A stretch of 64,000 nt of DNA from an uncultured Chlorobiota bacterium (GTDB taxonomy: Bacteria; Bacteroidota; Ignavibacteria; UBA10030; UBA6906): contig CAADGV010000004.1 of assembly GCA_900696645.1 (NCBI GenBank), forward strand, positions 97,140 through 161,139. The letters run 5' to 3'. Position 1 is the first letter of the stretch. Each line of letters starts with the position of its first letter. Below are positions 6,172 to 14,142 of this stretch, piece after piece. A program made the translations under genes and the position numbers. Below the pieces are notes generated by a model. That model worked only from the letters and a program-made list of their open reading frames with translations. It did not search any database and was not told the origin of the DNA.

Positions 6172-8268
6172 CTAGTACTTAACTAACTCTTCCAGCGCCT
6201 TCACAATATCCGCCTCTTGCGGCAGCATTGCGTTTTCCAGTTCGGGTCCGTACGGGACGGGAGAATCCTTCGCCGCAACACGCTGAATCGGTGCATCAAG
6301 TCGCTCAAAAGCTTCGTTCGCGATGATGGCGGCAATCTCGGCACCGAAGCCGCTCGTAAGCGTGTCCTCGTGAACAATGAGAACCTTGCCGGTCTTTCGA
6401 ACCGAATTCAGGATCGTTTCTTTGTCAAGAGGAATGAGGGTTCTCAAGTCAATTACTTCAACACTTGCGCCTGTCTTTTCCTGAATCTTGTTCGCCGCAT
6501 CGAGTGAACGCTGCACCAACATCCCCCACGTGATAATTGTGATATCGTCGCCAGCACGTTTCACTTTTGCAAGGCCGAACGGAATCAGGTAATCCGCATC
6601 GGGTTCCGGCGATGATGCAAACCCTTGACGATACAGCCCTTTATGCTCACAGAAAATGACAGGATTATCTTCACGACATGCTGTCTTCAGCAATCCTTTC
6701 GCATCTGCAGCGTTTGATGGGAACACAACGTGGACTCCGGGAATGTGTGTGAAGAATCCGTCAATGGATTGGCTGTGATATAACCCGCCATGAATGTAGC
6801 CACCCACAGCAACGCGAATCACCATCGGGCATGCCCACTCGTTATAGGAACGGAAACGCAACATCGCCACTTCGTCGCGAATTTGCATGAACGCCGGCCA
6901 GATGTAGTCGCCGAACTGGATTTCAACAACGGGCTTGAAATCGCCACGAATCGCCAGGCCGAACGCCGTGCCGACAATGCTTGCCTCGGCCAGCGGAGAG
7001 TTGAAGACGCGATCCTCGCCAAACTTCGCCGTCAGTCCTTTTGTGGCCGTGAAGACACCGCCTTTGTTCCCTGCAACATCCTCTCCGTAAATCACCATCT
7101 TAGGATTGAATGCGAGTTCCTCTGCGAGAGCGTGGTTGATGGCGTCGACCAACACAATCTTGTTGCCTTTGTGCTCAGGTTCTGTAAAGCCGTCTTTCGG
7201 AACGACGACGCGGGGCGAGTACACGTACTTCTCCAAATCGTTCACGTCGGGGAGCGGTTGTTCTTCTGCCGATTCTGCTGCCTTGTCAATTCGTTCCTGA
7301 ATTTCCTTTTTGATTCGTTCGAAATCCGAATCCTTCAGAATCTTCATCTCCGCCAACAATTTCTCGAACCTCGGAATCGGGTCTTTCTTGCGATCTTCCT
7401 CCAACTCCTCGTTGCTCCGGTATTTCTTCTGATCGTCTGATGAAGAATGGGCAAGAAGGCGGACCGTGTCGGCCTCAATGACGCTGGGGCCTTGCCCGTT
7501 GCGCGCCTTCGAAACTGCGTCTGCAGCGACTTCATACATCTCTTTGAAATCGCATCCGTCGACGCGATAGCGGTTCAGTCCTTTGTATCCGGCAACCAGG
7601 CCGTACACGGATTCGCCCGCCATCTGATCCTTTATAGGGACTGAGATGGCAAACTTGTTATTCTGAATGAGAAAGATAACAGGGAACTTCCCCCGTGCAG
7701 CCCAGTTCACCGCTTCGTGAAACTCACCCTGACTCGTGGTCCCTTCGCCTGATGAAACGTAAACGACTTCATCCTTTCCATCTTTTACGGCACCCATCGC
7801 TGTTCCAACTGCTTCGAGAAATTGCGTGCCTGTCGGCGATGATTGCGCAATGATACGTTGCTTCTTGTGTCCGTAGTGGAACGGCATGGCAAAACCATTG
7901 CTGCTCGGCCCGCCTTTGCGGTGCAGCGCCTCAAGCATAATCTCTTCGATCGTGTAACCAAACTGCAACGAGAACGCAAGATCGCGATAGTACGGATACG
8001 CCCAGTCATAACCGGGCTTCATTGCAAGCGCCGTCGCCGTCTGCGCAACCTCATGCCCCGATCCGCCGATGTGGAAGAATACTTTGCCCTGCTTCAGCAA
8101 AACAAGAATTTTGTTGTCAAGCAAACGCGCAGCAACACAGTTCTTGTACGTGTTGGTAAGTTGGTCGTTTGTCAAGCTCGCCAGCGCGTTGCCCGCGACA
8201 ACTGCCGGACGGGAGCCGTTTGAGCCCTTGGGCGTTGTTTCAGTCTTAACATTCTTGATGGTTGACAC
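6172..8268 (-). CDS. Fused E1 alpha-beta 2-oxoacid dehydrogenase component
   Basis: About 698 residues joining both E1 subunits in one chain. The alpha half (about 1-355) has HIGGSGHEVAQ, YPYYRDLAFSLQFG and the thiamine-diphosphate motif GEGTTSQGEFHEAVNW ... IQNNKFAIS. The beta half (about 375 to the end) has VIYGEDVAGNKGGVFTATKG, EIQFGDYIWPAF, GGYIHGGLYHSQS and LIVHEDTLTSGFGAE. Such fusions in this phylum are usually annotated as branched-chain or pyruvate-type E1. A GTG at 8283 is possible, but the GTG at 8268 has AGGAAG about 7 nt upstream and was preferred. It shares E2 and E3 genes with the separate E1 alpha/beta pair in the same cluster, suggesting two substrate specificities. Confidence 0.92.
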   Translation of the reverse strand: MSTIKNVKTETTPKGSNGSRPAVVAGNALASLTNDQLTNTYKNCVAARLLDNKILVLLKQGKVFFHIGGSGHEVAQTATALAMKPGYDWAYPYYRDLAFSLQFGYTIEEIMLEALHRKGGPSSNGFAMPFHYGHKKQRIIAQSSPTGTQFLEAVGTAMGAVKDGKDEVVYVSSGEGTTSQGEFHEAVNWAARGKFPVIFLIQNNKFAISVPIKDQMAGESVYGLVAGYKGLNRYRVDGCDFKEMYEVAADAVSKARNGQGPSVIEADTVRLLAHSSSDDQKKYRSNEELEEDRKKDPIPRFEKLLAEMKILKDSDFERIKKEIQERIDKAAESAEEQPLPDVNDLEKYVYSPRVVVPKDGFTEPEHKGNKIVLVDAINHALAEELAFNPKMVIYGEDVAGNKGGVFTATKGLTAKFGEDRVFNSPLAEASIVGTAFGLAIRGDFKPVVEIQFGDYIWPAFMQIRDEVAMLRFRSYNEWACPMVIRVAVGGYIHGGLYHSQSIDGFFTHIPGVHVVFPSNAADAKGLLKTACREDNPVIFCEHKGLYRQGFASSPEPDADYLIPFGLAKVKRAGDDITIITWGMLVQRSLDAANKIQEKTGASVEVIDLRTLIPLDKETILNSVRKTGKVLIVHEDTLTSGFGAEIAAIIANEAFERLDAPIQRVAAKDSPVPYGPELENAMLPQEADIVKALEELVKY

Positions 8269-8316
8269 GAATCGCTTCCTCACATTTGAATATTAGGATT
8301 CTCTTCCGAACGGCAT

Positions 8317-9714
8317 TCAGATATTAATCGCTTCCCCATACGCCGCCGCCGCCGCTTCCATCACGGCTTCGCTCAACGTCGGATGGGCATGAATGGTATG
8401 GAAGATGGATTTTCCTGTTGCTTCGAGCTTCTTTGCAAGCGCCAGCTCCGCAATCATCTCGGTGGCTTCGCTGCCCATGATGTGTGCGCCGAGAAGCTCG
8501 CCGTATTTCGCGTCGAAAATCAGCTTCACCATTCCTTCTGTCTCGCCGATGGCAATTGCCTTGCCGAGCGGGCGGAACGGAAATTTGCCAATCTTCACTT
8601 CGTAGCCCTCGGCCCTTGCCTTTTCTTCAGTCATGCCGACGCTCGCGATTTGCGGTTGACAATAGGTACAACCGGGAATCGCTGAGTAATCAATCGGCTC
8701 GGGGTTCATTCCCTTGATTGCTTCCACGCAGTGAATGCCCTCCGCACTCGCAACATGCGCAAGCCACGGCGCGCCGATCACATCGCCGACGGCGTACACG
8801 CCGGGCACGTTTGTGCGGTAGTGTTGATCGACTTTGATGTGATTGCGTTCAACAGCAACGCCGACTTTTTCCAACCCAAATCCCTCAACGTTGCCCTGCA
8901 CGCCGATAGCCATCAACGCAACATCTCCCTTCAACTCTTTCTTCCCTTCCGGAGTGTTCACCACAACTGTTACGTCGGTGGGAGAATTCTTCACGCTTTC
9001 GACTTTGGTGTCGGTCAGGATTTCGATGCCCTGTTTTTTGAAACTCCGCTCCATCTCCTTCGTCAATTCTCGATCTTCAATCGGAAGAATGCCGGGCATC
9101 ATCTCAACAACGGTGACTTTTGTGCCGAGGGCATTGTAGAAGTAGGCAAACTCAATCCCGATGGCTCCGGCGCCGACCACGATCATGCTTCCCGGCTGCT
9201 CGCTGAGCGACATCGCTTCGGTACTCGTGATGATGCGTTTGCGGTCGATTGTCACGCCGGGAATCGAGCGGGCACGGGCTCCAGTCGCCACGATGATATG
9301 CCTTGAACTGACCTTGAATGCCGCCCCTTCTTTGGGCTTCACCTGAATTCCGCTGCTGCCTGCCAACGTTCCGTACCCGGACATGTAATCAATCTTGTTC
9401 TTCTTCATCAAGAACTCAACGCCTTTGGAGATTTTGTCCGAGATGCCGCGGCTGCGCTGGATGATCTTCCCGAAATCAAACTTCAAATTGTCATACGAAA
9501 TCCCCCACTCGCTCGCCTTCTTGAACTGATGAAGAATCTCTGCATTCTTCAACAACGCTTTCGTGGGAATACATCCCCAGTTGAGGCAGATGCCGCCGAG
9601 TTTCTCTGCCTCAATAATGCCGGTGTTGAATCCGAGTTGCGCGGCACGAATTGCCGCCGTGTACCCGCCGGGTCCTCCTCCTAGAACAACAACATCAAAT
9701 GATTTTTCTGCCAT
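8317..9714 (-). CDS. lpdA: Dihydrolipoyl dehydrogenase (E3)
   Basis: Flavoprotein that reoxidises dihydrolipoyl groups of E2 with NAD+. The 465 residues show the FAD dinucleotide fold (VVLGGGPGGYTAAIRA, residues 9-24), the redox disulfide C43/C48 in GGICLNWGCIPTK, the NAD-binding fold VVGAGAIGIEFAYF, the second FAD contact VYAVGDVIGAPWLAHVAS, and the dimer-interface active-site HAHPTLSEAV with H444 and E449. An AGAGGAA ribosome site precedes the ATG. It is the first gene of the minus-strand dehydrogenase cluster, 34-49 nt before the fused E1. Confidence 0.96.
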   Translation of the reverse strand: MAEKSFDVVVLGGGPGGYTAAIRAAQLGFNTGIIEAEKLGGICLNWGCIPTKALLKNAEILHQFKKASEWGISYDNLKFDFGKIIQRSRGISDKISKGVEFLMKKNKIDYMSGYGTLAGSSGIQVKPKEGAAFKVSSRHIIVATGARARSIPGVTIDRKRIITSTEAMSLSEQPGSMIVVGAGAIGIEFAYFYNALGTKVTVVEMMPGILPIEDRELTKEMERSFKKQGIEILTDTKVESVKNSPTDVTVVVNTPEGKKELKGDVALMAIGVQGNVEGFGLEKVGVAVERNHIKVDQHYRTNVPGVYAVGDVIGAPWLAHVASAEGIHCVEAIKGMNPEPIDYSAIPGCTYCQPQIASVGMTEEKARAEGYEVKIGKFPFRPLGKAIAIGETEGMVKLIFDAKYGELLGAHIMGSEATEMIAELALAKKLEATGKSIFHTIHAHPTLSEAVMEAAAAAYGEAINI

Positions 9715-9734
9715 AAGTTCCTCTAATCAGGGAA

Positions 9735-9756
9735 GCGATTTGACAAATCGCCCTAC
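9735..9756 (-). repeat. REP-like mini-hairpin (GTAG type)
   Basis: On the minus strand this reads GTAG, one G, then a 17-nt unit GCGATTT-GTC-AAATCGC with a perfect 7-bp stem and 3-nt loop. It matches the layout of the elements at 16362, 16397 and 48954. It lies just upstream of lpdA. Confidence 0.6.
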
Positions 9757-9996
9757 TCGTACACAACAAAAAAGGGAATTGCGGTTCCCTTCTTGATATC
9801 ACTGAAGATTGGTATAAGAACGAATCCCCAAATTGTCTCCTGTTCGATTGCTTATGGGAGAAATCACCATTACAGGAGAGAAATGACGTAACTTTCGGGG
9901 AACAAAGTGGCAAAAATATACCCAAAGCGGGCTTGAAAGTCAACGAAACTGCCGGGTTTGAGAATCCACGAACGAAGGAAAGTTAGTCTGACGGGT

Positions 9997-10030
9997 CAAA
10001 ACGGGACGCTATTGTTGGCGTCCCGATTTT
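9997..10030 (-). terminator. Intrinsic terminator downstream of the OmpA-like lipoprotein gene
   Basis: CGGGACGC (10002-10009) pairs with GCGTCCCG (10018-10025) across an 8-nt loop. A-rich and T-rich flanks give a T tract on the minus strand. It begins about 45 nt past the stop at 10075. The rest of 9757-9996 shows no convincing gene. Confidence 0.65.
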
Positions 10031-10074
10031 CTTATCTCAAAACGGAAAGGCTAAGCCGCGAGTACGAAATGTGT

Positions 10075-10515
10075 TTATTTCTTGACAATCTCGACGCGTC
10101 TGTTCTTTGCCCGCCCCTCTTCAGACTTGTTGTCAGCAATGGGCTTTTCCTGTCCCCAGCCTTTTGCCGAGAGCCGTGACTTGTCAATCCCTTTGGCGAT
10201 GATAGCATTCATCACCGATTTGGCGCGATTTTCGGAGAGGGTTTTGTTGGACGCGGCTGATCCGACATTGTCGGTATGGCCTTCGATGCTGACGTTCAAA
10301 GTTTCGTCATCGTTTAACAGCTCAACCACCTGATCAATAATGTACTGCGATTCGGGCTTGATATCTGCTTTGGCAGTTTCAAAATTGATCTGGAGGGTGA
10401 CAAAGCCCTTCGTTTCCATTTCATCCCTCAGTGTTTCCGAATCTGAGCAGGAAGAAAGGATGAGCATACAAAGCATCATACCGGCGATTGATAAGGAAAC
10501 GATTCTATGATTCAC
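10075..10515 (-). CDS. OmpA-family peptidoglycan-binding lipoprotein
   Basis: 146 residues: a hydrophobic signal with lipobox LILSSC (acylated cysteine at residue 23), a short linker, then an OmpA C-terminal domain. The domain shows INFETAKADIKPES, the peptidoglycan-contact region SIEGHTDNVGSAASNKTLSENRA, and GWGQEKPIADNKSEEGRAKNRRVEI. It probably tethers the outer membrane to diaminopimelate-containing peptidoglycan. The GTG at 10515 has AGGAG about 7 nt upstream and places the signal peptide correctly; the longer frame from 10629 adds 38 residues unlike a signal. It is a single-gene unit with its own terminator. Confidence 0.88.
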   Translation of the reverse strand: MNHRIVSLSIAGMMLCMLILSSCSDSETLRDEMETKGFVTLQINFETAKADIKPESQYIIDQVVELLNDDETLNVSIEGHTDNVGSAASNKTLSENRAKSVMNAIIAKGIDKSRLSAKGWGQEKPIADNKSEEGRAKNRRVEIVKK

Positions 10516-10659
10516 GGCCGACTCCTGTTGTAATGTTGAATGAATTGTTTGCAGAACCGGAAAGAGATACAGGGAAACCCTGCTCTGAGAATAGCAAATC
10601 ATGAAGTCAGTTGCAACACAAAACGGCAAGCGGTGTGTGCAGGAAATCCCGACAAGAAG

Positions 10660-10688
10660 AAATCCCGCCCTTTTGCAAGGCGGGATTT
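10660..10688 (-). terminator. Intrinsic terminator of the 999-residue secreted protein gene
   Basis: AAATCCCGCC (10660-10669) pairs with GGCGGGATTT (10679-10688), a perfect 10-bp stem around a 9-nt loop, about 20 nt past the stop at 10707. The T tract is short (TTTCTTCTT on the minus strand). Confidence 0.75.
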
Positions 10689-10706
10689 CTCAGGAAGTGA
10701 ATCAGC

Positions 10707-13706
10707 TTAGCGTATTAGCGTCAGTTTTCTTGTTTGAACCAGACTTCCTGAGTGAAGTCTGTAGAAATAGACTCCGCTGGCCAAATTCCTGGCGTCAAGA
10801 ACGGTTTCATATCTGCCGGCATTCAAGTGCCCGTCCACCAGCGTCTGCACTTCCCTGCCGAGAATGTCGTACACTGACAGTCGTGTGTGACCCGCAACCG
10901 GAAGTGAAAACGTTATCGTTGTTGTAGGATTGAACGGATTGGGATAATTCTGCATGAGGGAAAATTCCTCAGGAACATCAAATCCCCAACTGATGGCCAT
11001 GCTTTCTCCCTTGTACAAGATGTTACCGGGCGGAATGATGCCCGAATTGATCTTGACTTTGTTGTTCACCTTCATTGCGAGGTCACGGGCAAGAGCATCA
11101 TTGGATGCTATGCCGTCGGTGACAAGAATCGAAATATACGTCAAAACATCACCCGCCGTCCGATTGTCTTTCGTTACGATTGTATGCTGCCCGATTTTCA
11201 ACGAAACAAAGTTCATTACAAGGGCTGCAAGCTGCTTCTTCGCCTTGTCGAGCATCGACGGATGTCGGCGAAGACTCAACACATCATCCCAATCATCTAT
11301 TGCCAACAGGTTTGCAAACACATCGAAATGCGGAGTGTAGTGCTGGTGTACAGCTGCTATGTAGGAATTCAATTGAATGAGCGTCTCATCCCATCGATGG
11401 CGACGGCAGCGATGCTCATCGAACTGATGCTTCCAATACCCGACACTTCGTGCCCGGTTTGCGATGACGGCTGCAGTCAACGTGAAGTTAACTGTGACGG
11501 AACCTCCGGCAGGAAGCGAAAACGCTTGCGGATTTGCATCGACCGCATAGCCGAGCGGCTCGATGATTATCACTTGGTAGTCGATACCGGAAGGTACATC
11601 TGTGAACGCATATCCTCCCGAAGCATCCGACATCACAGCGGGGAAATCCTCAATCGAGGCACCGTCAGCATCGAGCAGTTTCACGGTTACATTCGCCATA
11701 CCTCCGCCGGTCGATTTGCTGATGACACCTGAAATCGTCCCGTTCGGAACAGACGCGATCGAAACTGCAAGACTGCTCGAAGCTCCGGTGAAGCAGTTGT
11801 TGCGAGGCGTGACGCTGACATCTCCTGAAACAGCACCCCAATTAACTGTGATCGATGTTGTTCCTTGTCCTGATGCAATGCTCGCTCCCAACGGGATAGT
11901 CCACTCATATTCTTGCGCGCCTGCCACATCGGCAATCGAGTAGCCGAGGCCAAGTTGTCCCGATGTTACAGTTGTCGGACCGGAGATGGAGCCTGCCGCA
12001 GCTACGTTGGGAATGACTGTCACAGCCAGCGTGCCGGAGGCTGCGCTGTTTCCTTTAGCGTCTGTCACAGTCACGGAGTAACTTCCATCTCCGGAGACGG
12101 CAATTGATTGTGTTGTCGCGCCGGTTGACCACAAATAAGTTGCAGCCGAGCTCGATGTAAGCGTTACAACTCCACCTTCACAGAGTGTAGTCGAGCCGCT
12201 TGCGGTAATTGTCGGACTTGCGGCATTGTTTCTCAGCAGTACATCGTCGAGCCGGTATGCACCGCTGGCAGAACTTCGGAATCTGATTCTCAGATTGGAA
12301 GCAGCAGGAATTGTGCCGCTTGCCGTTCTGTAGTACCACCCGGTTGAACCGGACACAGTTGGTAGTCCGGTGAATGTCAATCCTGAATAGCTCAAGCCAT
12401 CGGTGCTTACTTCCGCAATGAAGTCCGAGCCGTCCAACGAAAGGGCGTCTTTTCGAATTCCGAAAGAGAGTTCGAGATCATTCAACCCTACAGTATTGAT
12501 TCCGGAAATCTCAAACGACGCGTTGGCACCTGAGGCGAAAAACACATTTGCGCCTCCCGATGCTCCTGAATAGCCCGTCGAGAAAGAGGAAATCCGAAGG
12601 TCTGACGTACCGCTGAATGAGAGGTTGTCGTTATCAAAACCACCCGCAGAGACATGCGCGGCTATCGAAGTGTTTGCCGATACACTCCCCATCGTTTCAT
12701 GAAATACAACTTGGAAGGGAATAGGCATCACGCCTGTCCCGCTAACAGGAATGTTCTGTGTTGCCGCGCCTGTGCTTGCACACGAGATGTTGCCGGAGAA
12801 CGGACCTTCGAGTGCAGGCGAGAAGCGCACCTCGATTGCTGTTGCGCTGACAACAACCCCCGAGCGCGCAAGAACAATCGGGCTTGACGAGAATGGATCA
12901 ACGCCGGTTCGGATTTCAAATCCGGCGGACGGCGTTATCGTAATATCATCTATCAGTTCAGTTCCGCTAACAACAAAACTCGATGAGGGAGATGACCCGC
13001 CAACCGATGCGCTGCCGAAACTTCCACTGAACGATGATGTGTTTAAAAGAATGGTTGCACCACCGGTCAACTCAAACGTTCCGATGATTGTAATGTTTCC
13101 CTGCAACCCTCCGGTACCTCCCGTTCCTTCGGCGTTGAATCCGTACAGCCTGAATTCGGCAGTGCCGGTGAGTTCCTCGTACTCGACACCGAGTCCGAGA
13201 ACATTGCCCGTCCAATTGACATCTGTGTCAGGTGTGGTCAGAATTCCGGATGAATGTGTCAGCCCTGCATTCAACACTGTGAAGTTGGTAAGTGGATTGG
13301 TGTACCCGTCATCGCTTCCCCGCCATTGCCATTGTCTCGGGCCGGTTGCGCTGCGGCCAATTCCAAATGAAATCGATGTGACGGTAAACTTGTATCCCGG
13401 GACTGCCGTTACGGTTACGCCGATGTACTTGGCAAGGTCAACAGAGCCTGTAAAGAGATCACTGCCGTTTGTTGCACCTGTCGGCCAGTTACTTCCTCTG
13501 AAGTTCCCGGAGCTGGAGGAACTTGATATGCCTTCCTTTACAAGACTTCCCGCCGAAATGCCTGCATACGAAGTCCCGTTGTAGGCAAACGAGGTTACAT
13601 TGTTTCCGTCGCCCGCAAGATTGTATGTTGCGGTGAACGGCGTTTGTCCCCTTGCCAATCCCATCCCCAACAATAAAGCAAGTGTGGCCCAAGCGATCTT
13701 TTGCAT
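10707..13706 (-). CDS. Large secreted protein with carboxypeptidase-regulatory-like domain and C-terminal sorting domain
   Basis: The 999 residues start with a clear signal peptide (MQKIAWATLALLLGMGLARG). A GGAGG site 4 nt before the ATG at 13706 fixes the start, although the frame is open to 13814. Several beta-rich segments follow, including repeated choice-of-anchor-like strands and a PKD/SprB-like stretch around TITASGSTTLCEGGVVTLTS. A carboxypeptidase-regulatory fold (GTISGVISKSTGGGMANVTV) comes next. A charged helical insert around VGYWKHQFDEHRC precedes the end and is unlike the rest. The C-terminal sorting domain carries MQNYPNPFNPTTTITF and ends SLVQTRKLTLIR. Export through a type IX-like system is inferred from this tail. 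The biological function is unknown. Confidence 0.85.
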   Translation of the reverse strand: MQKIAWATLALLLGMGLARGQTPFTATYNLAGDGNNVTSFAYNGTSYAGISAGSLVKEGISSSSSSGNFRGSNWPTGATNGSDLFTGSVDLAKYIGVTVTAVPGYKFTVTSISFGIGRSATGPRQWQWRGSDDGYTNPLTNFTVLNAGLTHSSGILTTPDTDVNWTGNVLGLGVEYEELTGTAEFRLYGFNAEGTGGTGGLQGNITIIGTFELTGGATILLNTSSFSGSFGSASVGGSSPSSSFVVSGTELIDDITITPSAGFEIRTGVDPFSSSPIVLARSGVVVSATAIEVRFSPALEGPFSGNISCASTGAATQNIPVSGTGVMPIPFQVVFHETMGSVSANTSIAAHVSAGGFDNDNLSFSGTSDLRISSFSTGYSGASGGANVFFASGANASFEISGINTVGLNDLELSFGIRKDALSLDGSDFIAEVSTDGLSYSGLTFTGLPTVSGSTGWYYRTASGTIPAASNLRIRFRSSASGAYRLDDVLLRNNAASPTITASGSTTLCEGGVVTLTSSSAATYLWSTGATTQSIAVSGDGSYSVTVTDAKGNSAASGTLAVTVIPNVAAAGSISGPTTVTSGQLGLGYSIADVAGAQEYEWTIPLGASIASGQGTTSITVNWGAVSGDVSVTPRNNCFTGASSSLAVSIASVPNGTISGVISKSTGGGMANVTVKLLDADGASIEDFPAVMSDASGGYAFTDVPSGIDYQVIIIEPLGYAVDANPQAFSLPAGGSVTVNFTLTAAVIANRARSVGYWKHQFDEHRCRRHRWDETLIQLNSYIAAVHQHYTPHFDVFANLLAIDDWDDVLSLRRHPSMLDKAKKQLAALVMNFVSLKIGQHTIVTKDNRTAGDVLTYISILVTDGIASNDALARDLAMKVNNKVKINSGIIPPGNILYKGESMAISWGFDVPEEFSLMQNYPNPFNPTTTITFSLPVAGHTRLSVYDILGREVQTLVDGHLNAGRYETVLDARNLASGVYFYRLHSGSLVQTRKLTLIR

Positions 13707-14142
13707 ATACCCTCCGTGAAGATTTGTGAGAAATAGTGGATTGTAGTGGAACCGTTGTGGTATAAGATCGAATGCAATCTGATTGTCAAGAGAATCCAGA
13801 ACGTGAAGGCGCATTACGCCGCCAGCTTGAACGACTCTGATCGCCTGACAAACAGCTTAACAGCAAACAGAATGTATGGATGCAGCGGGTTCAGCTACCC
13901 CGGGCAAACGACAATTGATTGACAAACGTGAGTTGTGAAAAGGAAGAAAGAAGAAAGGCTCGATCAGAAGGCGCATCGCCATCGAGTAGAGAACATCTGA
14001 AGAATGTGAAGAACGGCAACATGTTGACAAGTTCGCAGGTCGTGGACAATGTCAGAACTACATGCTGCCGTTAATATAAAAACGGCCGGACAAATGTCAA
14101 GCGGCAAGTTCATTTTTTTCTCTGACTTGCCGCCGGAATCCG
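13707..14142. other. 436-nt intergenic region
   Basis: It lies between two minus-strand secreted-protein genes and must hold the promoter of the 999-residue protein gene. No convincing reading frame or RNA gene was found. Near its left end, GCGGCAAGT (14101-14109) pairs with ACTTGCCGC (14125-14133) just past the stop of the BNR protein gene. This may be its terminator, although no T tract follows on the minus strand. Confidence 0.5.

Noticed and set aside
9695..9943. 82-residue minus-strand frame upstream of lpdA
   Set aside because: It overlaps the lpdA start, contains the REP-like hairpin and shows no protein features.
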